In this document: piece by piece, positions 17,211-27,059 of the stretch
Numbering within the stretch: the stretch's first letter is position 1
Layout: each line of letters starts with the position of its first letter
Assembly: GCA_963785565.1 (NCBI GenBank)
Contig: CAWAVV010000013.1
Span: 372,001-436,000 of the forward strand
Reading direction: 5' to 3'
Length of the DNA: 64,000 nucleotides
Source of the DNA: AP-15 sp963785565
GTDB lineage: Bacteria > Pseudomonadota > Alphaproteobacteria > ATCC43930 > CGMCC-115725
Program-made: the position numbers and the translations under genes
Notes under the pieces: model-generated
Seen by the model: only the letters and a program-made list of their open reading frames with translations
What the model was told of the DNA's origin: nothing
Database searches by the model: none

Positions 17211-18522
17211 TCAGGGGCGCACCTGACCGCTGCCGCGCACCAGGTATTTGTAGGTCGTCAATTGCTCGGCGCCGACCGGGCCGCGCGGCGGCAGCCGCTG
17301 GGTCGAGATGCCGATCTCGGCGCCCAAGCCAAACTCACCCCCATCGGCGAACTGGGTCGAGGCGTTGACCAGCACGATGGCGCTGTCCACCTCGCGCAGA
17401 AACCGCTCCGCAGCCCCGTGGTCCTCGGTCACGATTGCGTCGGTGTGATGCGAGCCGAAGCGCTCGATATGCGCGATCGCCTCGCCGACCCCGTCAACGA
17501 TGCGGATCGCGAGAATCGCGTCGAGATACTCGGTACGCCAGTCTTGCTCGGTGGCCGTCCCGACCGCGCTGTCGATCCTCAGGACCTCGAGATCGCCCCG
17601 CAATTCGCAGCCGGCACGGCGCAGATCGGCGAGGATCGGCGGCAACAACGTTGCCGCGACCTTGCGGTCGACCAGCAGGGTCTCGGTGGCGCCGCAGATC
17701 GACACCCGGCGCATCTTGGCGTTGAGCACGATCGAGCGCGCCTTTTCCGGGTCGGCGGCGGCGTCGATATAGGTGTGGCACAGCCCTTCGAGATGGGCGA
17801 TTACCGGGATCCGACTCTCGCGCTGGACCCGCTCGATCAAGGACGCCCCGCCGCGCGGGACGATGATGTCGATGACGCCGTTCATCGCGAGCATCAGGCC
17901 GACCGCGGCGCGGTCTCGAGTTCGGGACCAGCTGGATCGCGGCTTCGGGCAATCCAGCCGCGCGCAAGCCTTCGCCAAGCGCGGCGGCCAGCGCGAGCGA
18001 GGAATAAAAACTTTCCGACCCGCCGCGCAGGATTGCGGCATTGCCGGATTTGAGCGCGAGCCCGCCGGCATCGGCGGTGACGTTTGGGCGGCTCTCATAG
18101 ATGATGCCGATAACGCCGAGCGGCACCGCGACGCGCTCGATGTCCAGCCCGTTCGGCCGCGTCCATCGAGCCAACGTGCGACCGACCGGGTCGGGCAATT
18201 CGGCGATCGCTTCCAGCCCGGCGGCGATCGCCGCCAACCGCTTGGAATCGAGCGCGAGGCGGTCGCGCAGCGCCGGAGAGAGACCCTCGGCCTCGGCGAG
18301 GTCGCGGCCATTGGCGGCGAGGATCTTGGCCTCACCAGCGCGCACGCTTTGCGCTGCGGCGCGCAATGCGCCTGTCTTGGCTTCGGCCGAGGCGAGAGCG
18401 AGCGAAGCGGCAGCGGCGCGGGCGCGCTGCCCGATCGCGGCCATCTCGCTCGCCAGAGCGGGGGCGGGAGCGGCGCCCTGGTTCCGCGACAAGGTTTCGC
18501 CAGTCACAGGGTTTGGCGTCAT
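17211..18522 (-). pseudogene. proA: glutamate-5-semialdehyde dehydrogenase (gamma-glutamyl phosphate reductase), frameshifted
   Basis: Second step of proline synthesis: reduces gamma-glutamyl phosphate with NADPH. The N-terminal half (VAVPLGVIGIIYESRPNVT, LKSGNAAILRGGSES) reads in one frame from 18522. From about 17916 the family continues one frame over (DRAAVGLMLAM, IDIIVPRGG, the catalytic Cys region near GLCHTYID, NASTQFADGGEFGLGAEIGIS). Deleting one A in GAACTC near 17920-17922 gives LVPTRDRAAVG, the expected reading. As proline synthesis is normally essential for growth without proline, a sequence error is likely. Directly follows proB with a short overlap. Confidence 0.93.
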
Positions 18523-19709
18523 TGGCGTTCGGTCACCACCAGATCGTCGCGATGAATAATCTCATCGCGACCACGGTAGCCGAGGATGCCGGCAATTTCA
18601 CCACTCTTGTGCCCGGCAATGCGGCGAATGTCGGTGCTGGAGTAGGCGGAAAGCCCGCGCCCGGCCTCGCCACCCGAGCGGGTGCGCACGATTACAGCGT
18701 CGCCGCGCTCGAACTCACCCTCGACCGCGACGACGCCGGCCGGCAGCAGGCTGCTGCCCCGACGCAACGCCCGAGCGGCGCCGTCGTCGACGAAGACCAT
18801 GCCAGACGGGTCGACGGTCCCGGCGATCCATGATTTGCGCGCCGAACGCGGCTCCCCGCGCGGCAGAAACACTGTCGCCCGCGCTCCGGCCTCGATCGCG
18901 GCAAGCGGGGCTGGCGTGGTGCCACCTTTCGGCACGCCGCGGGCGATCAGCATGCAGCAGCCGGCGTTCATCGCGATGCGAGCGGCGGCGAGCTTGGTCA
19001 CCATCCCGCCCGAGCTGTAGCCTGGCCCCGCCTCGCCGGCCATGGCTTCGATCTCCGGCCCAATCTCACGCACCGTCGCGAGATGGCGCGCGTCCGGCTG
19101 CTTACGCGGATCGGCGGTGTAGAGCCCGTCGATGTCGGACAGCAGCACCAGCAGGTCGGCGCTGGTCATCTGCGCGACGCGGGCGGCGAGCCGGTCGTTG
19201 TCGCCAAAGCGGATCTCGGCGGTGGCGATCGTGTCGTTCTCGTTGACGACGGGAACCGCGCCGAGCACCAACAACTGGGCAAAAGTAGCGCGCGCATTCA
19301 AATGCCGCCGGCGTTCCTCGGTATCTTCCAAGGTCAACAGGATCTGAGCGACGGTAAGGCCGTGGCGGACCAACGCCTCCTGATAGGCGTGGGCGAGGCG
19401 AATCTGCCCGGTTGCGGCGGCGGCCTGTTTCTCTTCGAGCCGGAGCCGGTTGCCGGCGAGGCCGAGATGGCGGCGGCCGATCGCGATCGCACCCGACGAG
19501 ACGAGGATCACCTCCTGGCCGCGGGCGCGGCAGCGGGCGACGTCGTCGGCCAGTATCTCGAGCCACCCATGGCGGATTTCACCGCTGTCGGCCGCCAGCA
19601 ATGCCGAGCCGACCTTGACCACCAGCCGCCGCGCCGCGGCCAGCGCCTCGGCAGGACTGGGGCCACCGGCGTCTTGCTCGCAAAGCGCCCCGGAAGCCGG
19701 TGCCCTCAC
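18519..19709 (-). CDS. proB: glutamate 5-kinase
   Basis: First step of proline synthesis: phosphorylates glutamate with ATP. Amino-acid-kinase domain in residues 28-270 (VVKVGSALL, ILVSSGAIAIGRRHLG, PVVNENDTIAT, FGDNDRLAARVA, LLSDIDGLYT) followed by a PUA domain (SGMVFVDDGAARALRRGSSLLPAGV). 396 residues; GTG start overlaps the obgE stop by four bases, and the stop overlaps proA, so the three are translationally linked. Feedback inhibition by proline is usual for the family. Confidence 0.96.
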   Translation of the reverse strand: MRAPASGALCEQDAGGPSPAEALAAARRLVVKVGSALLAADSGEIRHGWLEILADDVARCRARGQEVILVSSGAIAIGRRHLGLAGNRLRLEEKQAAAATGQIRLAHAYQEALVRHGLTVAQILLTLEDTEERRRHLNARATFAQLLVLGAVPVVNENDTIATAEIRFGDNDRLAARVAQMTSADLLVLLSDIDGLYTADPRKQPDARHLATVREIGPEIEAMAGEAGPGYSSGGMVTKLAAARIAMNAGCCMLIARGVPKGGTTPAPLAAIEAGARATVFLPRGEPRSARKSWIAGTVDPSGMVFVDDGAARALRRGSSLLPAGVVAVEGEFERGDAVIVRTRSGGEAGRGLSAYSSTDIRRIAGHKSGEIAGILGYRGRDEIIHRDDLVVTERQ

Positions 19710-20743
19710 GTTGTGTGCGCGAGGGACCCCGCCTCCGCCCTCTCGGTATGCTCCGCGGCTAGCGCCGCGAACAGTACGGCCAGCACCTGTGCCACGCCGG
19801 CGCCGCTGACCCCTGACAAAGGCAAAACCGCCGTGTCTCGCCCTGAGGCGCGCCGCAGCTTTCGCATTTTCGCCGCGATCATTTCGGGAGCGAGCGCGTC
19901 GATCTTGTTGAGCGCGACGATTTCCGGCTTTTCCGCTAGACCGTTGCCGTAGGCGGCGAGCTCCCGGCGAATCGCGAGATAGGCGCCGGCGATATCATCG
20001 AGCGTGCCGTCGACGAGATGAAGGATGACGGGGCAGCGCTCGACATGGCCGAGAAACCGGGTGCCGATCCCGACGCCCTCGCTCGCCCCCTCGATCAAGC
20101 CCGGCAGATCAGCCAGCACCAGCTCATCGTCGTGGACCCGCACGACCCCGAGCTGCGGCTTCAAAGTGGTGAATGGGTAGTCGGCGATCTTTGGCCGGGC
20201 ATGTGACACAGCGGCCAAAAACGTCGATTTGCCGGCATTGGGCATTCCTACCAGACCGACATCGGCAATCAGCTTCAAGCGCAGCCACACCCAGGCTTCT
20301 TTCCCCGGCCAACCCGGATCGGCACGGCGCGGCGCACGATTGGTCGAGCTTTTGTAGTGGACATTGCCAAACCCGCCATCGCCGCCGCCCAAAAAGACCA
20401 GGCGCTCGCCGGGGCGCGCGAGGTCGGCCAGCACGACCCGGTTTTCCTCGTCCATGATCTGGGTTCCGACCGGTACGCGCAGCACCAGCTCGCCCGCATT
20501 GGCGCCGCTCTTTTCGCGCCCGGCCCCGCCGCGCCCATCCGATGCCCGGAAATGCTGGCGATAGCGGTAGTCGATCAAGGTGTTGAGATTATCCGCCGCG
20601 ATGAAGACGATGTCGCCCCCTTTGCCGCCGTTGCCACCGTCTGGGCCGCCGAATTCGATGAATTTCTCGCGGCGAAAGCTCGCGGAACCGTGACCCCCGT
20701 CACCGCTTTTCAAATAGATCTTGCACTGATCGAGAAACTTCAT
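19706..20743 (-). CDS. obgE: Obg-family GTPase
   Basis: A ribosome-associated GTPase for 50S maturation and stress response. Obg fold in residues 1-155 (MKFLDQCKIYLKSGDGGHGS, FGGPDGGNGGKGGD, GGDGGFGN), then the G domain with Walker A GMPNAGKST, DLPGLIEGAS and NKID. 345 residues; ATG 20743 gives the canonical MKFLDQ start, though an upstream in-frame GTG at 20755 exists. The C-terminal extension of some Obg proteins is absent, as usual in alphaproteobacteria. First gene after the rpmA terminator. Confidence 0.97.
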   Translation of the reverse strand: MKFLDQCKIYLKSGDGGHGSASFRREKFIEFGGPDGGNGGKGGDIVFIAADNLNTLIDYRYRQHFRASDGRGGAGREKSGANAGELVLRVPVGTQIMDEENRVVLADLARPGERLVFLGGGDGGFGNVHYKSSTNRAPRRADPGWPGKEAWVWLRLKLIADVGLVGMPNAGKSTFLAAVSHARPKIADYPFTTLKPQLGVVRVHDDELVLADLPGLIEGASEGVGIGTRFLGHVERCPVILHLVDGTLDDIAGAYLAIRRELAAYGNGLAEKPEIVALNKIDALAPEMIAAKMRKLRRASGRDTAVLPLSGVSGAGVAQVLAVLFAALAAEHTERAEAGSLAHTT

Positions 20744-20755
20744 CGATAGGGTCAC

Positions 20756-20784
20756 GAAAAAGGGGAACGACCGGGCCGTTCCCC
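20756..20784 (-). terminator. rho-independent terminator of rplU-rpmA
   Basis: On the minus strand an 8-bp perfect stem GGGGAACG/CGTTCCCC with a 7-base loop (forward 20762-20784) is followed by a run of five T (forward A at 20757-20761). It sits 29 bp after the rpmA stop and just before obgE, so it should separate the ribosomal-protein unit from the obgE-proBA unit, or set partial read-through. Confidence 0.9.
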
Positions 20785-20812
20785 TCGGGCCTCCGCAGCT
20801 TTCGGGAAACGG

Positions 20813-21097
20813 TTATTCGGCAGCTTCGGCCGAGGTCGGCAAAGCCGGCAGGACCACCGAGACATAAGTGCGCCCGGCGAGGCCCTTGTGAAAGCGGACC
20901 GCGCCGAGTGCGGTCGCGAACAGCGTATGGTCGCGGCCGATGCCGACATGCGGGCCGGGATGAAACTTGGTGCCGCGCTGGCGCACGATGATATTGCCGG
21001 GAATAACCGCCTCGCCGCCGAACCTCTTGACGCCAAGCCGGCGCCCGCGGGTGTCGCGGCCGTTGCGCGAGGAGCCGCCTGCCTTTTTATGCGCCAT
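20813..21097 (-). CDS. rpmA: 50S ribosomal protein L27
   Basis: 94 residues beginning MAHKKAGGSSRNGRDTRGRR with the canonical L27 motif, then GGEAVIPGNIIVRQRGTKFHPG and VGIGRDHTLFA. L27 reaches the peptidyl-transferase centre of the 50S subunit. The N-terminus has no cleavable leader of the Firmicutes type. The start overlaps the end of rplU by 11 bases, showing tight coupling. Confidence 0.98.
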   Translation of the reverse strand: MAHKKAGGSSRNGRDTRGRRLGVKRFGGEAVIPGNIIVRQRGTKFHPGPHVGIGRDHTLFATALGAVRFHKGLAGRTYVSVVLPALPTSAEAAE

Positions 21098-21446
21098 GTG
21101 TCACGCCCTCCTCTTGCGCACGCGGCGACCCGTTGGCGCCCTTGATTTCGGTAACCCGCAGCACGGTTTGGTACTGGCGGTGCCCCTTTTTGCGCCGATA
21201 ATTCTTCCGCCGCTTCTTTTTGAAGACGATGATCTTTGCCGCTCGGCTCTGCTCGACGACGGTGGCGCTGACCGCGGCGCCGGCGAGCAGCGGGGTACCG
21301 GCCGCGACTTCGGCGCCGTCGCCGATCATCAGCACTTCGGCGAACTCGACGACGGCGCCAGGTTCGCCGGGCAGTTTCTCGACCGTAATAACGTCGTCCT
21401 TGGCGACCTTGTACTGTTTGCCGCCGGTTCGGATCACTGCAAACAT
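21087..21446 (-). CDS. rplU: 50S ribosomal protein L21
   Basis: 119 residues: MFAVIRTGGKQYKVAKDDVITVEKLPGEPG and the KKKRRKNYRRKKGHRQ segment that binds 23S rRNA are diagnostic. There is a short C-terminal extension. First gene of the rplU-rpmA pair; the 145 bp upstream should hold the promoter, and autoregulatory leader structure is possible but not evident. Confidence 0.97.
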   Translation of the reverse strand: MFAVIRTGGKQYKVAKDDVITVEKLPGEPGAVVEFAEVLMIGDGAEVAAGTPLLAGAAVSATVVEQSRAAKIIVFKKKRRKNYRRKKGHRQYQTVLRVTEIKGANGSPRAQEEGVTHGA

Positions 21447-21591
21447 AATCTCTGCCGAAATGGGTTGCCGCGTTTCGGCGGACGACGCCGAGGGCGCGAC
21501 AACGCGACGGACAAGTCCCTCGTCCGCGGGAGGCGCACTATACGTCCCGAGACGGCACTGTCAACGTCACCGGCGCGTAGCCGATAGCGGA

Positions 21592-22290
21592 TCAGGCGGC
21601 GTCGACCAGGACCAGCTCGGCATCGTCGAGGGCGCGAACCCGCAAACCTTCCTCGTCGCGGATCGCGGCGCCGTCGCGGGCATCGATCCTGACGCCGTTG
21701 ACCTCGACCGAGCCTTTGGCCGGGACGAGATAGGCGTGACGCTCCCGGCCCAGACGGTAGTCGACGGTTTCGCCAGCGTGCAAGGTGGCGCCCAGCACCC
21801 GCGCATCGGTGCGGATCGGCAAGGCCTCGTTATCGTTCTCGAAACCGCTGGCCAAGGCGATAAACCGGCCGGAACGATCACCCTTGGGAAACGGCCTGGC
21901 GCCCCAGCTCGGCGGCTCTCCTCGGCGGGTCGGCAAAATCCAGATCTGGAACAGCTTTGTCGTTTTCGGCTCCCGATTGTATTCGGCATGGCGGATGCCG
22001 GTGCCGGCGCTCATCACCTGGACGTCGCCCGCCTCGGTGCGGCCCTTGTTGCCGAGGCTGTCCTGATGGGTCACCGCCCCCTCGGTCACGTAAGTGATGA
22101 TCTCCATGTCCTGATGCGGGTGCGGCGGAAAGCCGGTGTCGGGGGCGATCGTGTCATCGTTCCACACCCGCAGCCGGCCCCAGCTCATCCGCTCGGGGTC
22201 CTGGTAATCGGCAAACGAGAAATGATGCTTGGTGTCGAGCCAGCCGTGGTTGGCGCCGCCCAGCCGCTCGAAGGGTCTACGTTCGATCAT
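21592..22290 (-). CDS. pirin family protein (YhhW-type)
   Basis: A bicupin of 232 residues. MIERRPFERLGGANHGWLDTKHHFSF, then FPPHPHQDMEIITYVTEGAVTHQDSLGN with the His-His-Glu metal ligands, and GIRHAEYN with the fourth His. YhhW-type pirins can act as quercetin 2,3-dioxygenases in vitro; the physiological substrate is unclear. ATG 22290 has AGAGGAAG upstream. Alone on the minus strand, downstream of the enolase-superfamily gene. Confidence 0.92.
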   Translation of the reverse strand: MIERRPFERLGGANHGWLDTKHHFSFADYQDPERMSWGRLRVWNDDTIAPDTGFPPHPHQDMEIITYVTEGAVTHQDSLGNKGRTEAGDVQVMSAGTGIRHAEYNREPKTTKLFQIWILPTRRGEPPSWGARPFPKGDRSGRFIALASGFENDNEALPIRTDARVLGATLHAGETVDYRLGRERHAYLVPAKGSVEVNGVRIDARDGAAIRDEEGLRVRALDDAELVLVDAA

Positions 22291-22535
22291 GCGGATCTTC
22301 CTCTTTGCGAGGCGTAAGGCGCCTCGGCGATACCGCGTTAGATCGGGCGTCTTCCGTCGATATAAAAGACCAGCAGACCAGCCTTGTCGCCTTCGAAAAT
22401 GGTCGGTGTAATTGGCGCGGAGGCGAACTGTGTCAGGCGCGTAAGTGCCGCACGTCCCGCCCCGCCTGGGCGCTACCAAAGCAGGGGTTTCTTAGTGATG
22501 CCGTGCGACAGGCCGGCGAGGATCCTTGCCCTCAT

Positions 22536-23646
22536 TTAGCTCAACACCCCAACCTTCTTGCGTTCGATCAGTTCGAAGTCGATCTTGGCGCCGAGGCCGG
22601 GGGCGGTCGGGGCGTGGACGAGACCGTCGCGGTCGGGGGTGATGTCTTCGGCGAGGCCGTATTTTTGCATCGCGTCGGGCAGCAGGACTTCGAAGAACTC
22701 GGTGTTGCGGATCGCCATGATCACGTGCAGGTTGGCGACATTGTTCAATGAATTGCCGCCGTGGTGGGTCTCGAAATTCATCCGGAAGGCCTCGGCGAGG
22801 TGTGCGGTCTTGACAAGCGTGGTAATGCCGCCCTTGACCGCGACGTCGCCGCGCAGAAAGTCGGTGGCGCGCTCGGTGATCCACGGGATGTAGGAATCGA
22901 GACCGCCGATCGGGTATTCGGTCGCGAGGATCGGAATGTCGAGCTTCTGCTTTAGCTTGACGTAGTTGTAGATGTCCTGCTCGGCGAGCGGGTCTTCGTA
23001 CCAGTAAAACCCCATCTCCTCGATCGCCCGGCCGACGCGCAAGGCTTCCTCGTAGCGATAGCTCCAGGTCGAAATCGAGCATCACCGTGTAGTCGTCGCC
23101 GACCGCCTTGCGCACCGCCTCGCAGACCTTGATGTCGTCATGCCAGCGCTGCGGCGGGTGGATCTTATAGGCGGCCCAGCCGGTCGCCTGGTAGTGCAGC
23201 GCCTGCCCGGCATAGGCCTCAGGCGAGGCGTGGATCTCGGAGCTGGCATAGGCCGAAATGCTGGCGCGGCAGGTGCCAAGGAGGCGATGGATCGGCATTC
23301 CGGCGGCCTTGCCGGCGATGTCCCACAAGGCGATGTCGCAGGCGCCGATCGCGCGCACCGTGGCGACCCGGGCGCGCGCCCATAGCAGGCGATTGAGGCG
23401 CTCGCGGTCGAGCGGATCCTGGCCCATCAACAGCGGTTTCAGAAAGCGAATGAGCCCCGGCCCATCGAGGCTCGCCGGATTGGACGACGTGCCGAGAAAG
23501 GCGTGGCCAGTGACCCCCTCGTCGGTCGCAACCGCGAGCAGGCCGAGATCGCTTTTGCCGGTGGGCCGAGCGGTGTGATGGCCATAGATCGTCGAGGGAA
23601 TGCTCTCCCAGGCGAACAGGGTCAGGGTGACGTCGGTGATCTTCAT
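22536..23646 (-). pseudogene. mandelate racemase/muconate lactonizing (enolase superfamily) enzyme, frameshifted
   Basis: An enolase-superfamily enzyme, probably a sugar-acid dehydratase or racemase. The N-terminal capping domain and first barrel strands read from 23646 (MKITDVTLTLFAWES, GWAAYKIHPP with the K-x-H type acid/base). At 23072-23074 one base too many breaks the metal-ligand strand: the observed MLDFDLELS becomes MLDSTWSYRYEEALRVG if one T of GATTTC is removed. The second frame carries YWYEDP, LATEYPIGG, FLRGDVAVKGGIT and FETHHGGNS. Restored length is about 369 residues. A sequence error is quite possible. An amino-acid permease gene lies just upstream. Confidence 0.88.
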
Positions 23647-23660
23647 TGGTCCCCTCTCGG

Positions 23661-25166
23661 TCACTCGATCGGCAGCTGTGCGGCGATCATGCGGAAGGTC
23701 TCGCCGCGGCTCTTGGCCTTGGCGCCGGCCGCGGCGAGGATCGCCACTCCGATCACCATCACCACCGCACCCTGGAAGAGAGGCTGGAAGACCAGCGCCG
23801 TGTTCGGCAGGATCGCGAGCGAGACGATCAGCGGCACCGCCAGAATGATCGATACGATCGCCGCCGGGACGACGAGCGGCTGCTCCTTGACGCCCCTGGC
23901 CCAGGCGGTCTCACGGTATTCCTTGTGCCAGTAGAGATTGAGCGCACCGATAGCCAGCGCCAGCCACATGCCGAGGACTGCGAGCGAGCGCACCGCGACG
24001 CCCATGGCCCAGCCGGCAAAGACCGATTGCAGCAGGAACAGCGAACCGAGTCCGGCGATCAGAAGCAGCGCGGCGAGCGGGACCTTGCGGCTGGAGGTCT
24101 CGGCGAACACTGAGGGCAGCATTCGGTCCTGCGCCTGCGCGAAGCAGAAGCGCGACGCCACCATCAGGCCCGGCGCCAGTGTTTTGCCGACGATCAGCGC
24201 GACCAGGAGGTTCAAAATAACGGTCAGCCAAGCCGGCGCGACCAGACCGATCAGTCCGGGCGCCGTCGCATAGCTGGTCTTGCCGGCCTTGATCAGACCG
24301 ACGACCGCCCACCACGGGGCAGCGTGGAACAGCGCAGCAGCGACCGCGGTAAACAGGACGAGCGCGACGAGCCAGCCCCACATGATGCCGAGCGGCACCT
24401 TCTTTTCCGCCTGCTGTACTTCGCCGCCGAGCGCCGGTCCCGCGCCGAGCCCGGCATAGGCAAAGACGAAGAGCGAGGTGACGGAAATGAAATGGAACAG
24501 GCTTGCGGGGGGCGCGGCCGTTGGCTCGGTGAATTGCACCTTCGCGACCTTGCTGGCCGCCGCGACGAAGCTCTCCGGCGGGGTCAGGAAGCCGTAGGCG
24601 GTAATCAACAGCGCCACCCCGATGATCACGAACATCAGGATCGTGACGAATATCCCATAATGGCGAATGCCGGCCGCGTTGATCCAGAAGGTCAGCCAGA
24701 TCGCCGCGAGACCGCTCAGAAGGTGGCCCGTATGCGACAGCAGGAAATGCCCCAAAGCCGGGCTGATCGGCAGCATCGCTTGGCCCAGGAAGGTGCCGAA
24801 GGCGAAGCCCAGAAAACCCAATCCGGCGGGGCCCGTCGCCCAGTAGGTGAACGTGATCAGAAAGCCCGCCGGCAGGCCGATGCTGCGGGCCAGCCAGACG
24901 TGCTTCGAGCCGGCGCGCGGCATGACCCGAGAGAAGGCGGCAAAGAGATAGGCCTTCGGCAACATCGCGATGCCGCACACGAACATCGCCAGCGGCACGA
25001 GCCCCTTCACATCGGGATAGACGGAGAGGCTCTGCACCGAGACATAGTTGATGCCGGAACCGTATTCGGCCGACACGGCCGAGGCGGTGATCGCCAGCAC
25101 GCCTAAAGTCTTGGCCAGGCGATAATTATGGGCCGGCGCTCCGACCGTACTGTGGCTATAGGTCAC
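23661..25166 (-). CDS. APC-superfamily amino acid/organic cation permease
   Basis: About 501 residues with around twelve hydrophobic segments. The first helix region (LGVLAITASAVSAEYGSGINYV) has the unwound Gly-rich turn of APC transporters and LFVFAYAGLGAGPALGGEVQQAEKKVPLGIMWG is the helix 6 region. Inner-membrane permease for an amino acid or related compound; substrate unknown. GTG 25166 has AGGAGGG at good spacing; a longer reading upstream is not membrane-like. It lies 14 bp upstream of the enolase-superfamily gene on the same strand and probably shares its transcript, suggesting uptake coupled to catabolism. Confidence 0.88.
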   Translation of the reverse strand: MTYSHSTVGAPAHNYRLAKTLGVLAITASAVSAEYGSGINYVSVQSLSVYPDVKGLVPLAMFVCGIAMLPKAYLFAAFSRVMPRAGSKHVWLARSIGLPAGFLITFTYWATGPAGLGFLGFAFGTFLGQAMLPISPALGHFLLSHTGHLLSGLAAIWLTFWINAAGIRHYGIFVTILMFVIIGVALLITAYGFLTPPESFVAAASKVAKVQFTEPTAAPPASLFHFISVTSLFVFAYAGLGAGPALGGEVQQAEKKVPLGIMWGWLVALVLFTAVAAALFHAAPWWAVVGLIKAGKTSYATAPGLIGLVAPAWLTVILNLLVALIVGKTLAPGLMVASRFCFAQAQDRMLPSVFAETSSRKVPLAALLLIAGLGSLFLLQSVFAGWAMGVAVRSLAVLGMWLALAIGALNLYWHKEYRETAWARGVKEQPLVVPAAIVSIILAVPLIVSLAILPNTALVFQPLFQGAVVMVIGVAILAAAGAKAKSRGETFRMIAAQLPIE

Positions 25167-25365
25167 GACAGCCCTCCTGCTCCGGGTGTCGGGCGTCTCC
25201 CGCCCGTAGCGTTTGAGACTATTTAACGACGATCGGCGGGCGGATTTCAATCGCCTCCGCGTTGCCGGCCCGGCGGACGAGGCTCTTGCCTTCGCTCTTT
25301 GCACGTGCACAATTCCGGCCCTTTTTGGGCGGCGAGGCCGGCGCCGCCGCGAATGCGAGGAAGAA

Positions 25366-26115
25366 ATGAAAGCGCTGGTCGCGGTCAAGCGGGTCATCGA
25401 CTACAACGTCAAGATCCGGGTCAAGGCTGATTACAGCGGGGTCGAGACCGCCAATGTGAAGATGTCGATGAACCCGTTCGACGAGATCGCCGTCGAAGAG
25501 GCGTTGCGGTTGCGCGAGGCTGGCACGGTCAGCGAGGTGATCGCGGTCTCGCTCGGTGCGGCGCAATGCCAGGAGACGATCCGCACCGCCTTGGCGATGG
25601 GCGCCGATCGCGGGGTCCTGGTGCAGACCGACGCGGAATTGCAGCCGCTCGCCGTCGCCAAGCTGTTGAAGGCGGTGATCCTCGAGGAAAAACCCGAGAT
25701 CGTGATCATCGGCAAACAGGCGATCGACGACGACAGCAACCAGACCGGCCAGATGCTGTCGGCATTGCTCGGCTGGCCGCAGGCGACTTTTGCCTCGAAA
25801 ATTACGATCGGCGACGGCAAGGCCGAGGTTACGCGCGAGGTCGATGGCGGGCTCGAGACGATCGCGATCAAACTGCCGGCGGTGGTCACCACCGATCTCA
25901 GATTGAACGAGCCGCGCTATGCCTCCTTGCCCAACATCATGCGGGCGAAGAAAAAGCCGATTGCCACGACGACACCGGAGGCGCTCGGCGTCGACGTGAC
26001 CCCGCGCCTTATCGTGCTCAAGGTCGAGGAGCCGGCGAAGCGCCAGGGCGGGCATAAGGTGGGCTCGGTCGCGGAGCTGGTCGACAAGCTCAAGACCGAG
26101 GCGCGGGTGATCTGA
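25366..26115 (+). CDS. etfB: electron transfer flavoprotein beta subunit
   Basis: 249 residues beginning MKALVAVKRVIDYNVKIRVK, with MNPFDEIAVEEALRL, the AMP-binding GKQAIDDDSNQTGQM and RYASLPNIMRAKKK recognition loop. Forms the FAD-binding heterodimer with EtfA and passes electrons from acyl-CoA dehydrogenases to ETF-ubiquinone oxidoreductase. GAGGAAG precedes the ATG. The stop overlaps the etfA start (TGATG). Confidence 0.97.
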   Translation: MKALVAVKRVIDYNVKIRVKADYSGVETANVKMSMNPFDEIAVEEALRLREAGTVSEVIAVSLGAAQCQETIRTALAMGADRGVLVQTDAELQPLAVAKLLKAVILEEKPEIVIIGKQAIDDDSNQTGQMLSALLGWPQATFASKITIGDGKAEVTREVDGGLETIAIKLPAVVTTDLRLNEPRYASLPNIMRAKKKPIATTTPEALGVDVTPRLIVLKVEEPAKRQGGHKVGSVAELVDKLKTEARVI

Positions 26116-27059
26116 TGGCTGCTCTCGTCGTCGCCGAACACGACAACCGGGTATTGAAGCCCGCGACCCTCAACGCGCTCGCCGCCGCCAAAGAGATTGC
26201 CGGGGCGGATGTCAATATCCTGGTGGCCGGCAAGGATTGCCGCGCTGTGGCCGAAGCGGCGGCGCAGGTCCCCGGCGTCAACCGCGTGCTGCTCGCCGAC
26301 GATGTCGTTTACGAGCACGGGCTGGCCGAGAACTTGGCGCCGCTGCTGGTGGCGCTGGCCCCGGGCTACGGCCATCTGCTGGCGCCGGCTACGACCGCCG
26401 GCAAGAACCTGATGCCGCGGGTCGCCGCACTTCTCGATGTGATGCAGATTTCCGACATCAGCGCGGTCGTCTCGCCCGACACTTTCGTGCGCCCGATCTA
26501 TGCCGGCAATGCGTTGGCGACGGTGCAGTCGAACGACCCGATCAAGGTTATCACCGTGCGTGGGACCGCATTTCCGCCGGGCGAGGCGACCGGCGGTGCG
26601 GCGACAATCGAGACCGTCGCGGCGACCGGGTCGGCCGGGCTTTCCGAATTTGTGCGCGCCGAGCTGTCGAAATCGGAGCGCCCGGAGCTAACCAGCGCGC
26701 GGGTTATCATTTCCGGCGGCCGCGGCATGCAGTCGGGCGACAATTTCCATTTGCTCGAAAAGGTTGCCGACCAACTCGGCGCCGCGGTCGGGGCCTCGCG
26801 CGCTGCAGTCGATGCCGGTTTTGTCCCCAATGATTACCAAGTCGGGCAGACCGGCAAGATCGTCGCCCCCGAACTCTATATCGCGGTCGGCATTTCCGGG
26901 GCGATCCAGCATCTTGCCGGCATGAAGGATTCGAAGGTCATCGTCGCCATCAACAAGGATGAGGAGGCGCCGATCTTTCAGGTCGCCGATTACGGCCTGG
27001 TCGGCGATCTGTTCAAGATTCTGCCCGAACTCGCCGATGAACTGGAGCGCCGCCAATGA
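26115..27059 (+). CDS. etfA: electron transfer flavoprotein alpha subunit
   Basis: 314 residues. N-terminal domain (ALVVAEHDNRVLKPATLNALAAAKEI, ATTAGKNLMPRVAALLD) and FAD domain (ISGGRGMQSGDNFHLLEKVADQLGAAVGASRAAVDAG, VGQTGKIVAPELYIAVGISGAIQHLAGM). Translationally coupled to etfB upstream and to the 3-hydroxyacyl-CoA dehydrogenase gene downstream (ATGA overlap at 27056-27059). Confidence 0.97.
   Translation: MAALVVAEHDNRVLKPATLNALAAAKEIAGADVNILVAGKDCRAVAEAAAQVPGVNRVLLADDVVYEHGLAENLAPLLVALAPGYGHLLAPATTAGKNLMPRVAALLDVMQISDISAVVSPDTFVRPIYAGNALATVQSNDPIKVITVRGTAFPPGEATGGAATIETVAATGSAGLSEFVRAELSKSERPELTSARVIISGGRGMQSGDNFHLLEKVADQLGAAVGASRAAVDAGFVPNDYQVGQTGKIVAPELYIAVGISGAIQHLAGMKDSKVIVAINKDEEAPIFQVADYGLVGDLFKILPELADELERRQ

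Noticed and set aside
17899..17918. GACCGCGGCGCGGTCTCG shared with the region near 14107
   Set aside because: It is a short GC-rich palindromic match inside a coding gene and an intergenic gap; chance similarity is sufficient.
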